NCBI GenBank assembly: GCA_964203275.1
Contig: CAXNMF010000014.1
Location: 43,196-107,195, forward strand
Direction: 5' to 3'
Length of the DNA: 64,000 nucleotides
Source of the DNA: Ga0077527 sp945862135
GTDB lineage: Bacteria; Pseudomonadota; Gammaproteobacteria; Burkholderiales; SG8-41
Both the position numbers and the translations under genes were made by a program. The notes under the pieces are model-generated. The model made no database searches. It was not told where the DNA came from and worked only from the letters and a program-made list of their open reading frames with translations. Below, in pieces: positions 17,745 to 25,809 of the stretch (its first letter is position 1; every line of letters starts with the position of its first letter).

Positions 17745-18641
17745 ATGAAAAGCAGAGGCGCGCAGTTCAAGGAACTCATCAACAACAAGAAGCAGATACT
17801 GATCCAGCCGGGTGTTTACGACGGCTACAGCGTGCGGTTGATTGAGCAGGCAGGATTCAAGACGGCGTCGATTTCCGGCGCCGGTGTGTCCGAAAGCCGC
17901 ATGGGCTGGGCCGACCGCGGCGTGATGACTTTTGAAGAGAACCTCAACAACGCGCGGCGGCTCGCCGACTGCTCCGACCTGCTGCTGCGCGCCGATGCCG
18001 ACACCGGTTACGGCAACGCGATGACCGTGCACTTCGTGGTGCGCGCATTTGAAAAAGCGGGCATGGCGGCGCTGATGATCGAGGACCAGGTCTGGCCCAA
18101 GCGTTGCGGCCACATGGCCGGCAAGGCGTGCATCCCCGCCGAAGAGATGGTGCAGAAGGTCAAGGCCGCGGTGGACGCGCGCCGCGACAACGATTTCGTC
18201 ATCGTGTCGCGCACCGACGCCGCGGGCCCGCACGGCGTCGACGAGGCGATCCGCCGTCTGAATATGTATGCCGAAGCCGGCGCCGACGTGATGTACGCCG
18301 ACGCGCTGCTGTCAAAGGAAGACATCGCCAAGGTTGCGAAAAACGTGCCGAAACCGTTAATCGTGAATATGGGCCTGGGCATGCGGCCGCGCAAGACCAC
18401 GCCGCTAATGAGTCCGCAGCAGTTGCAGGACATCGGTGTTGCTGCGGTGAGTTACCCGCGGCTGCTGACCACCGCCGCGCTGCGCGGCATGATGAACGCG
18501 CTGGCGGTGTTCAAGGATGAAGTGGTCGGCCAGAACAAGGTGGTGGAACGCACCGACCTGCAGGTGGGCTTCGAGGAACTCAATGACCTGATGGGCATGA
18601 AGGTTCTCGATGAAATGGAAAAGAAATACAAGGGCGGGTAA
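17745..18641 (+). CDS. Isocitrate lyase/PEP mutase family protein, second paralogue
   Basis: 298-residue TIM-barrel lyase of the same superfamily as 15843-16784, with the KRCGH loop (Cys121), Mg-binding Asp84/Asp86 in ADADTGYGN and MIEDQ. It starts at the ATG at 17745 with CGGAGA upstream, 28 bases after the GntR gene. Downstream come LeuC- and LeuD-like subunits. A lyase plus an aconitase-type isomerase is the layout expected for a 2-hydroxy-tricarboxylate or alkyl-malate pathway (methylcitrate- or dimethylmalate-like); this is inference from order, and the substrate is unknown. Confidence 0.87.
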   Translation: MKSRGAQFKELINNKKQILIQPGVYDGYSVRLIEQAGFKTASISGAGVSESRMGWADRGVMTFEENLNNARRLADCSDLLLRADADTGYGNAMTVHFVVRAFEKAGMAALMIEDQVWPKRCGHMAGKACIPAEEMVQKVKAAVDARRDNDFVIVSRTDAAGPHGVDEAIRRLNMYAEAGADVMYADALLSKEDIAKVAKNVPKPLIVNMGLGMRPRKTTPLMSPQQLQDIGVAAVSYPRLLTTAALRGMMNALAVFKDEVVGQNKVVERTDLQVGFEELNDLMGMKVLDEMEKKYKGG

Positions 18642-18653
18642 TCCCAAATTCTT

Positions 18654-18795
18654 TAACCGCCAAGACGCCAAGAGCGCCAAGGAAACCTGAAACATCATGT
18701 TCTCGCGCCGGGTGTTCATTGCCGCTGGCAAGACAGGCATTTCGAATTGATTTGATTTTGATCTTCTTGGCGCTCTTGGCGTCTTGGCGGTAAAA
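18654..18795. repeat. Interspersed inverted repeat, family A, copy 2
   Basis: Left arm 18654-18682 (TTAACCGCCAAGACGCCAAG, then AGCGCCAAG) and right arm about 18765-18795 (CTTGGCGCTCTTGGCGTCTT, then GGCGGTAAA) are near-perfect reverse complements around an 80-base centre that has no reading frame. The right arm ends 39 bases before the next start codon. Confidence 0.85.
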
Positions 18796-18833
18796 GGGTT
18801 TGTATCTTTTAGGCTCGTACAGGACATTGACTC

Positions 18834-20087
18834 ATGGGCATGACCATCGCAGAAAAAATCCTTGCGGCCAAAAGCGGCCGCAAGGCCGTGGTGCCGGGCG
18901 ACGTGGTCACGGTGGATGTCGATACCGTGATCCTGTTCGACAACAATTTCCTGCCGACTAACTGGCGCGACATCCTCAAGGTGGCCGATCCTGAAAAGAT
19001 CGTTGTCACGTTTGATCACCGTGTGCCGGCGCCGACGCAGCAGGCGGCTGCGGCACAGGTGACCGGACGCGCCTTCGTCAAGAAATTCGGCATCAAGCGC
19101 TTTCATGATGTCGGCCACAACCAGGGCATCAGCCATCAGCTGGTGGCGGACTACGGTTATGCCTTGCCGGGCTCGGTATTGCTGTGCAGTGATTCGCACA
19201 CCTGCAGTGCTGGGGTGTTCAACTGCCTTGCGCGCGGCGTCGGCGGTCCCGACATCATTTATGCCGCGATCAAAGGGCAGACCTGGTTCCGCTGCGGCGA
19301 AACCGTGCGTTATGAACTGACCGGAAAATTGCCGACGGCAGTCACCGCCAAGGACGCCTTTCTGCAGATTGCGGGTATTCACGGCGCGCACGCGACGATG
19401 AATGTCGAATACGGCGGCCCTGGCGTGGCGTCGCTGTCGATTAATGCGCGCAAGACGCTGACGGCAATGTCGGCAGAACTGTCTGCGGAGTTCGCGACCT
19501 TTGAGGCCGATGCTGCGCTGGAGGAATGGATGCGTACCCGCAATCCTGCGCCGTTCATTCCGGTCAGGCCGGATGCCGACGCGACATATCACGCAGTACG
19601 CAAAGTCGATTTGTCCGCGCTGGAGCCTTTGGTGGCGCTGCCCGACAGCGTAGTCAACAACTCGCAGCCGGTAGGGCAGGCCAAGGGCACGCGCATTGAT
19701 CAGGCCTATATCGGTTCCTGTGCCAACGGCACCCAGGACGACATCGAACTCGCAGCGCTGGTGGTCAAGGGCCGGCGCGTGGCCTCTGGCGTGCGCTTCA
19801 TCGTTACCCCGGCGTCGCAGACCGTGTACCGCGACACCGTCGCAAGCGGCGCGATACAGACATTGCTCGAAGCGGGCGCGATGATTGCGCCACCGACCTG
19901 CGGCGCCTGCGGCGGCGGCCACATGGGCGTGCTTGGGCCAGATGAGGTCTGCATTACGTCGAGCACGCGCAACTTCAAGGGCCGCATGGGTGATCCGAGT
20001 TCCCAGGTGTGGATGGCATCGCCGGCGACAGTGGCGGCATCGGCGCTGACCGGATTCATTACCGATCCGCGGGAGTTTCTGCAATGA
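18834..20087 (+). CDS. Aconitase-family hydro-lyase large subunit (LeuC-like)
   Basis: 417-residue large subunit of a 3-isopropylmalate dehydratase/homoaconitase-type enzyme, which isomerises a 2-hydroxyacid through an alkene using a [4Fe-4S] cluster. The three cluster cysteines are Cys296 in GSCANGTQDD and Cys356/Cys359 in CGACGGGHMG. GDSHT-type substrate residues appear as CSDSHTCSAG. The length matches the short archaeal/HACN-like subfamily rather than the ~465-residue LeuC of leucine synthesis, so a catabolic substrate is as likely as isopropylmalate. Its small subunit follows, separated by a repeat element. Confidence 0.88.
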   Translation: MGMTIAEKILAAKSGRKAVVPGDVVTVDVDTVILFDNNFLPTNWRDILKVADPEKIVVTFDHRVPAPTQQAAAAQVTGRAFVKKFGIKRFHDVGHNQGISHQLVADYGYALPGSVLLCSDSHTCSAGVFNCLARGVGGPDIIYAAIKGQTWFRCGETVRYELTGKLPTAVTAKDAFLQIAGIHGAHATMNVEYGGPGVASLSINARKTLTAMSAELSAEFATFEADAALEEWMRTRNPAPFIPVRPDADATYHAVRKVDLSALEPLVALPDSVVNNSQPVGQAKGTRIDQAYIGSCANGTQDDIELAALVVKGRRVASGVRFIVTPASQTVYRDTVASGAIQTLLEAGAMIAPPTCGACGGGHMGVLGPDEVCITSSTRNFKGRMGDPSSQVWMASPATVAASALTGFITDPREFLQ

Positions 20088-20098
20088 GGTCAAATTCG

Positions 20099-20202
20099 TT
20101 TACCGCCAAGGCGCCAAGAGCGCCAAGAAAAGCAAAATTCAATAAAAGAATTCGTGGTTTGCCTTTGATCTCCTTGGCGCTCTTGGCGTCTTGGCGGTTA
20201 AA
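20099..20202. repeat. Interspersed inverted repeat, family A, copy 3
   Basis: Left arm 20099-20129 (TTTACCGCCAAGGCGCCAAG and on) pairs with right arm 20171-20202 (TCCTTGGCGCTCTTGGCGTC and on). It separates the large and small hydro-lyase subunits and ends 24 bases before the small-subunit ATG, so it becomes an intra-operon hairpin. Confidence 0.85.
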
Positions 20203-20226
20203 TGCTTTTGCTTTGACGGTGCAATC

Positions 20227-20727
20227 ATGAAATTCAAAGGACGCGTCTGGATCGTCGGCGACAACATCAACACCGACCTGATCCTGCCCAACAAGGCCTT
20301 CTATCTGACGCACGAGGAACAGACGCAGTACGTGTTTCATGCCAACCGTCCGGGCTGGGCGCAGCAGGTGCAGAAGGGCGACATCCTGATTGGCGGCAAT
20401 AATTTCGGAATGGGTTCAAGCCGCGCCGCTGCGCGATCCCTGAAAAACCTCGGGCTGTCCTGTCTGATTACGGAATCGCTGAATGGATTGTTCCTGCGCA
20501 ACTGTGTGAACTTTGCGTTCCCGGCGCTGGAGTGTCCCGGTGTTCATGCCGCATTCACTGAAGGCGAGGAAGCCGAGGTCGAATTCGAAACGGCGCAGGT
20601 ACGCAACGTGACGCGCAGCACTGCGTTGCAAGGCAAGCCCTTGCCTCAGCAGTTGATGGCGCTGGTGCAGGCCGGCGGCGTTTATCAGTTGCTGGAGCAG
20701 GAGGGGTTGATTGCCCCTAAAAATTAA
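20227..20727 (+). CDS. Aconitase-family hydro-lyase small subunit (LeuD-like)
   Basis: 166-residue swivelling small subunit partnering the LeuC-like protein. Diagnostic motifs are DNINTDLILP near the N-terminus and GGNNFGMGSSR (about residues 57-67), which line the substrate pocket. Length fits the short archaeal-type LeuD. The ATG at 20227 follows repeat copy A3; translation upstream of it would run through the repeat. It ends in an AT-rich 18-bp motif shared with other gene ends and is convergent with chpA 21 bases away. Confidence 0.88.
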   Translation: MKFKGRVWIVGDNINTDLILPNKAFYLTHEEQTQYVFHANRPGWAQQVQKGDILIGGNNFGMGSSRAAARSLKNLGLSCLITESLNGLFLRNCVNFAFPALECPGVHAAFTEGEEAEVEFETAQVRNVTRSTALQGKPLPQQLMALVQAGGVYQLLEQEGLIAPKN

Positions 20728-20730
20728 TCA

Positions 20731-20748
20731 ATAAAATCAATAACTTAT
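20731..20748 (+). repeat. AT-rich 18-bp gene-end motif, copy 1
   Basis: ATAAAATCAATAACTTAT lies directly between the LeuD-like stop (20725-20727) and the convergent chpA stop (20749). The same 18 bases occur at 37339-37356 on the other strand, with 17/18 and 16/18 matches at 50012-50029 and 6455-6472. Confidence 0.7.
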
Positions 20749-23700
20749 TTATGCTGCTGCGGCAACCGGCTGTTGCTGATCCTCTTCGACCAGCGGTGCG
20801 TATTGCGTCAGTTGCGCCATCAATTCCGTTTCCTGATACGGCTTTCCAAGAAAGGCGTTGACGCCGATCTGCTGCGCGCGGTTGCGATGTTTTTCCGCAG
20901 TGCGCGATGAAATGATGACAATGGGTACGCTTGCGGAGCGTGAATCCTGACGCACGCGTGACGACAGCTCGAATCCGTCCATGCGTGGCATCTCGATGTC
21001 CACCAGCATCAGATCCGGCAGACGGTTTTTCATCTGCTCCAGCGCATCGATGCCATCCTTGGCAGTCATCACCTGGTAACCCTCGCGTTCGAGCAGGCGG
21101 CTGGTGATCTTGCGTACTGTCAGGGAGTCGTCGACCACCATCACTGTGGGTGTGTTTGCCGCTGCAGAATTTTCTTCCTGCGTGGCTGGTGCGCGTACCG
21201 CGGGGGCAGCACGCTGTGTCAGCGGCACTGGATTGATGATCAGCACCACGCGGCCGTCGCCCAGTACGGTTGCACCGGTAACGCCTGGCACCCGGACCAG
21301 TTGCGGACTCAGGTGCTTGACGACGATTTCCTGGTTGCGTAGCAGTTCGTCAACATGCAAGGCAATCCGCTGCAGCCCGCTGCGCAACAGCAGCAGGGTG
21401 CTGTAATCCTGAGTCGCCGGAGCGGCGGGCTCGCCGAGCAAAGCGCCCAGCACGTGCAGCGGGTAGTCGTTGTCCCGATGCTGAACCTTGCCTTCTCTGC
21501 GGGCCGTTTCAAGGGCATCGGGTTGCACGCGAATGACTTGCTCGATCATGGCCGAAGAGATGGCGAAAATGCCTGATCCGGCACGCACGAGAACCGCCTG
21601 TGCGACTGCCAGCGTCAGCGGCAGGAAGATGCTGAATGCAGTTCCTTTTCCGCCGACCGTGCTGGTTTCGATATGGCCGCCGATGGCGGTGATTTCGCTG
21701 CGCACGACGTCCATGCCGACGCCGCGTCCTGAAAGCTCGGTGACGGATTCTGCGGTCGATACCCCTGGCGCGAAAATCAGCTCACCCAGTTCTTCCGGTG
21801 ATGCGGCACGAGCGGGATCGAGCAGACCCTTTTCGATACCGCGGGCGCGCAGTTTTTCAAGATCAAGTCCTGCACCGTCGTCGCGAATCACGATGGCGAT
21901 TTCATTGCTTTCCTGGCGCAATGCAATCGAAATTTCCCCTGTTTCGGGTTTGCCGGCGGCCTGACGCGCCGCGGCCGATTCGATGCCGTGTCCGATTGCA
22001 TTGCGCAGCAGGTGTTCCAGCGGTGCGCCGATACGTTCAAGCACGCTGCGATCCAGTTCGATGTGGCTGTCGCTGATGTCGAGATGGATTTTTTTGTCCA
22101 GCTCGCGGGCGGTCTGTCGTGCGATGCGGTACAGCCGCTCTTCAAGCGTGGCGAAAGGAATGGTGCGCGTCCGCATCAGACCCTGCTGCAGTTCACGGCC
22201 GACTCGGGCCTGATGCAGGACGGCGGAATCGATTCCGCCGAGATCGCGCATCAACGTCTGCTGCACGGTGGAGAGGTCGTGCAGGCTTTCCGCCATCATG
22301 CGCGTCAACTCCTGCAGCCGGGTGTAGCGGTCGAATTCCAGTGGATCGAATTCGGGTCGGTCGGCGGCAATCACCGAGCGCCGTGATTGCATCTGGCTGT
22401 CGGCCTGCAGTTCCAGTTCACGCAACTGGTTTTTCAGGCGCAACATGCTTTCGTTGAGCTCGCTCAGCGACAGACGGGCGTTGCGCAATTCTCCCTCGAT
22501 CCTTGAGCGTGCAATACCAACCTCACCGGCGTCGTTGATCAGGCGATCAAGAGCATCGGCGTTGATTCGCAATGCTGCGGCAATCTGGGGGGGCGGTTCC
22601 GCGCGCAGTGCTGGTGCGGGGGCGGCGTCGCAGAGGCTGTCTTCTGCTGTTGCGGCGGATTCGCGTTTTGCAGCCGGCAGGTCAAGGCCACGCAGGTATT
22701 CGATGCCGTCAGCCAGCCTGTCGACATGGTTTTCCACTTCTTCCAGCTGTGCCGAACCGGGGTTGCCGGTGGCTATGGCCGCTTCAAGGCGGGTTTCCAT
22801 CATGTGCGCAAGTTCGCCCAGGCGCATGGCGCCCGCCATGCGCGCACTGCCCTTCAGCGTGTGCAGCGCACGTTGCAGTGCCAACGGCGTCTGACTGTCG
22901 GCCGGCGCTTCGCGCCAGTTGCGCAGCTCGCGGCTGATCTGGGGCAGCAGTTCCTGCGCCTCCTCCAGAAACATCGGCAGCAGTTCGGCATCAATGTCAT
23001 CGCGGATCAGGCGCTGATCCTGCGCGGTGAGCGCTGCAGCCGCGCGTACCAGCGCTGCGTCATCCACCGGCTCGATCACCGAGTCAGCGATGACTGCGGG
23101 GATGGGCGTGTCGCTGATGAGCGCGGCGGCTGGCTGCGCCGGAGAAGGTGCGGACTGGAGGCGGCGGTTAAGCGCATCCAGATCGGTGATCAGCACATCT
23201 GCGAGCCGCGGCGCCTGTTGTTGCGTGATGTCATCCAGCATTTCGCGAAGTTTTGCCACGGCCTGCTGCAACAGCTGAAGGTCAGCTTCTGCGTTGAGCA
23301 GACGCGCCTGGGGCAGACATTGTTCGATGCGCATCGCCAGATCGGCCGGCGATGAAAGTCCTGCGGTGCGGGAAATGCTGGCGAGCGTATGTGCTGCGAT
23401 TTCAAGCGCATCGGTGGCTGTTCGTCCCGGCGCATCGCACAGAGCCTGGATTTCTGATTCGAGGGTGGCAACGTGCTGCTGTGCTTCCTTGCGATAGATC
23501 TCGAAGAATGTGCGCGAGATGCGGATGTTGCCGAGACAGACTTCGTCCGGATCGCCGGCCGGTGCAGGCGCTGCGACGGTTTCCGGTGCGTTTTGCAGGA
23601 TCGTGGCGGCTTGAATCAGGTCCTGGCCGTCAATTGCTACTGGCCGCTTTTCAGACAACGCGCTGGTCCATTCAGTCAGCGCTGCCGTTGCTGATTCGAT

Positions 23701-25764
23701 CAGATCAAGCAAAGCAGACGTTGCCGGACGGTGTTGCTCCAGCCAGCGATTCATGACGCGCTCGACGGCCCAGGCGACTTCACCCAGTGCGTCGAGCCCC
23801 ACCATGCGTCCACTGCCTTTCAGTGTGTGGAAACCGCGACGAATGATGACCAGCGCCTCTGCATCGGCACAATTTCTGCGGCAGGTGGGCAGTGCTGTAT
23901 TGATATCAGCGAATACGCTTTGCGCTTCTTCAAGAAATACGCCAAGTAGTTCGTTGTCGGCGGCGAATTGTTGCGTTTCCGGTTGTCGAGCAGGAAGTTC
24001 GCTGGTAACCGGAATGACCTTGGCGGGTGCGTCGGCGATTGACGGTGCAATAGCAGCCGCCTGCTGCAGGGTAATGCGGGCTTCGATCCGCTGAAAGAAC
24101 ATGTCCAGCGCGCTGTCGGCGGGCGCGAGTCCGCGCAAGCACGGGTCCAGGAAAAAGCCCAGGCTGGTGAGGCCCTCAACAACGATCTCAAGATCGCTTT
24201 CGGTCCAGTTCGGGTCCGACTGCGCGCAACGCGCAATGAGCTTGTTGCACTGTGACTGGATTTCAGCGGCACGGTCGAACCCGAGTATCGACAGCGCACC
24301 GTGGATCTGCTTGAGCAGCGGTGACAATGCGGCAAGGGTGGAAACACGGCTGTGATCGCGTGCGTAGCTGTCGAGAACCTGCTCGACCTGTTGCAGGTTG
24401 CTGGAAATTTCACGCGCAACCTGGGTTTGAAGTTTCAGCCGGCTGACTTCCTGGCTGAGGTCTTCGCGAAGCCCTTCCGGAATCGCACCACCCGATTTGC
24501 CCTTGACCGCGTCGAGCAGCCACCCGCCCATGATTTCGACCTGTGTGCCGAGGTCTGGCGGCGTATCGGTGAAGTTCTCGATGATGTTTTCGATCAGCAG
24601 AAAAGCCGATGCCATTTCCGTGATCATCAACTGACTTTGCCGCGGATACGGATTGGGCAGGCGCGCCGATACCATGGCCACGACATCGACCATGCGGATC
24701 ATCTGCATGTTGCCCAGATCGTGAATCTTGGTCTTCAGCGCCGCGACCGAGTCGCGCAAACGGGGCAGCGCAGCGGCATCCCCCGAAACGTAAGCGACCC
24801 ACAGATCCTTGACGGCCTGTACGCGTGCGCGCACATCGCCGAGCGCCGGTCCGAGCCAGTCCATGTCGAATTCCATCAGACCCGGAAGATCGGGTTCCGG
24901 AAACAGGCAGTCGAGCTGGTAAAGCTGGCGGATATCGCGGATGCGCGGAGTGGCAGCCTTGCTCTTGCCGATGGCGTAGAGGACATCACGAAGAATCTGA
25001 TCCTGTTCCGGTACGCCGCCTTTGGCGAGGTCACGCATGCGCAAATCGAGCTTGGCGCACAAGGCCTTCGCGCCAGCGCTCCACGGGTCTTTTGGTGCGG
25101 CATGCAGCAGACCATCGAGCAATCCCGTGGCGGCCCACCACAGTGAACGCGGCGGAGGCAGTTGCGCCGCAAGCATGTCAAGGGCTTCGAGCGCATGGCG
25201 CATGTCTTTGAGCCCATCGCGGTTTTCCGGATCGCGCAGCACCGCGAGCAGACCGCGCTGGAAGCGTGAGCGCTGGGTCGTCAGGATTGATGGCAGTTTC
25301 GGCGCGGCTACGGCGGTGGCTGCCGGATGTGCCGGCGCCATGGGTGTGAGATCGGGGAAAAACAGGTCTTTTTCCGACACATCCTTTCTGCCGTGCAGGG
25401 TCGAGATCTCGCGATACACCGGAAACAGTTTGATCGGGGCATTCGCTTCGCCCTTGGCCAGTCCATCAATGAATTCTTTCAGCGCCAATACCGCGCGGTC
25501 GAGCGTACCCACCGCTGATGTGCGCGGTTCTGCGGTAACGTCAGAGAAGGCGTGTTCCATTGATTCACAGAAACCAACCACGCCGTTCAGGCCGAGGATG
25601 TTCATCGCGCCGGTAACCTGATGAAGTTGCCGGGGGCACTGCTCAAGCAGCGTGATCTCATCGGGACGCGACATGAATTGCGCGATGTTTTCCCTCACGG
25701 ATTTGAGGGCGAAATCCACTTCCGGTTTGACCCAGGACAGCGGCGGAGCGAGCGGGGTAGGCAT
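20749..25764 (-). CDS. chpA: ChpA/PilL-type hybrid chemotaxis histidine kinase
   Basis: 1671-residue CheA-like kinase of the type IV pilus (Pil-Chp) chemosensory system. The long N-terminal half carries several Hpt-like helical modules; two keep phosphoacceptor histidines, His646 in HTLKGSGRM and His968 in HTLKGSARM. Then come the dimerisation region, an HATPase domain (about 1210-1370; RNAIGHGIES, DDGAGL, GRGVGMDVV), a CheW domain (about 1375-1515) and a C-terminal receiver (1539-1660) with Asp1589 in LVDIEMP. It is the last gene of the pilGHIJ-chpA operon, 45 bases after pilJ. It should phosphorylate PilG and PilH to control pilus extension and retraction. Confidence 0.93.
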   Translation of the reverse strand: MPTPLAPPLSWVKPEVDFALKSVRENIAQFMSRPDEITLLEQCPRQLHQVTGAMNILGLNGVVGFCESMEHAFSDVTAEPRTSAVGTLDRAVLALKEFIDGLAKGEANAPIKLFPVYREISTLHGRKDVSEKDLFFPDLTPMAPAHPAATAVAAPKLPSILTTQRSRFQRGLLAVLRDPENRDGLKDMRHALEALDMLAAQLPPPRSLWWAATGLLDGLLHAAPKDPWSAGAKALCAKLDLRMRDLAKGGVPEQDQILRDVLYAIGKSKAATPRIRDIRQLYQLDCLFPEPDLPGLMEFDMDWLGPALGDVRARVQAVKDLWVAYVSGDAAALPRLRDSVAALKTKIHDLGNMQMIRMVDVVAMVSARLPNPYPRQSQLMITEMASAFLLIENIIENFTDTPPDLGTQVEIMGGWLLDAVKGKSGGAIPEGLREDLSQEVSRLKLQTQVAREISSNLQQVEQVLDSYARDHSRVSTLAALSPLLKQIHGALSILGFDRAAEIQSQCNKLIARCAQSDPNWTESDLEIVVEGLTSLGFFLDPCLRGLAPADSALDMFFQRIEARITLQQAAAIAPSIADAPAKVIPVTSELPARQPETQQFAADNELLGVFLEEAQSVFADINTALPTCRRNCADAEALVIIRRGFHTLKGSGRMVGLDALGEVAWAVERVMNRWLEQHRPATSALLDLIESATAALTEWTSALSEKRPVAIDGQDLIQAATILQNAPETVAAPAPAGDPDEVCLGNIRISRTFFEIYRKEAQQHVATLESEIQALCDAPGRTATDALEIAAHTLASISRTAGLSSPADLAMRIEQCLPQARLLNAEADLQLLQQAVAKLREMLDDITQQQAPRLADVLITDLDALNRRLQSAPSPAQPAAALISDTPIPAVIADSVIEPVDDAALVRAAAALTAQDQRLIRDDIDAELLPMFLEEAQELLPQISRELRNWREAPADSQTPLALQRALHTLKGSARMAGAMRLGELAHMMETRLEAAIATGNPGSAQLEEVENHVDRLADGIEYLRGLDLPAAKRESAATAEDSLCDAAPAPALRAEPPPQIAAALRINADALDRLINDAGEVGIARSRIEGELRNARLSLSELNESMLRLKNQLRELELQADSQMQSRRSVIAADRPEFDPLEFDRYTRLQELTRMMAESLHDLSTVQQTLMRDLGGIDSAVLHQARVGRELQQGLMRTRTIPFATLEERLYRIARQTARELDKKIHLDISDSHIELDRSVLERIGAPLEHLLRNAIGHGIESAAARQAAGKPETGEISIALRQESNEIAIVIRDDGAGLDLEKLRARGIEKGLLDPARAASPEELGELIFAPGVSTAESVTELSGRGVGMDVVRSEITAIGGHIETSTVGGKGTAFSIFLPLTLAVAQAVLVRAGSGIFAISSAMIEQVIRVQPDALETARREGKVQHRDNDYPLHVLGALLGEPAAPATQDYSTLLLLRSGLQRIALHVDELLRNQEIVVKHLSPQLVRVPGVTGATVLGDGRVVLIINPVPLTQRAAPAVRAPATQEENSAAANTPTVMVVDDSLTVRKITSRLLEREGYQVMTAKDGIDALEQMKNRLPDLMLVDIEMPRMDGFELSSRVRQDSRSASVPIVIISSRTAEKHRNRAQQIGVNAFLGKPYQETELMAQLTQYAPLVEEDQQQPVAAAA

Positions 25765-25809
25765 GGCGGCAGGCCTTTTGTGCGAGTTCAGGACTTGCGA
25801 TGTCTTTGG

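Noticed and set aside
5610..20202. CGCCAAG repeats considered as CRISPR-like units
   Set aside because: The units are contiguous, lack spacers and are arranged as inverted arms; no cas genes are present.
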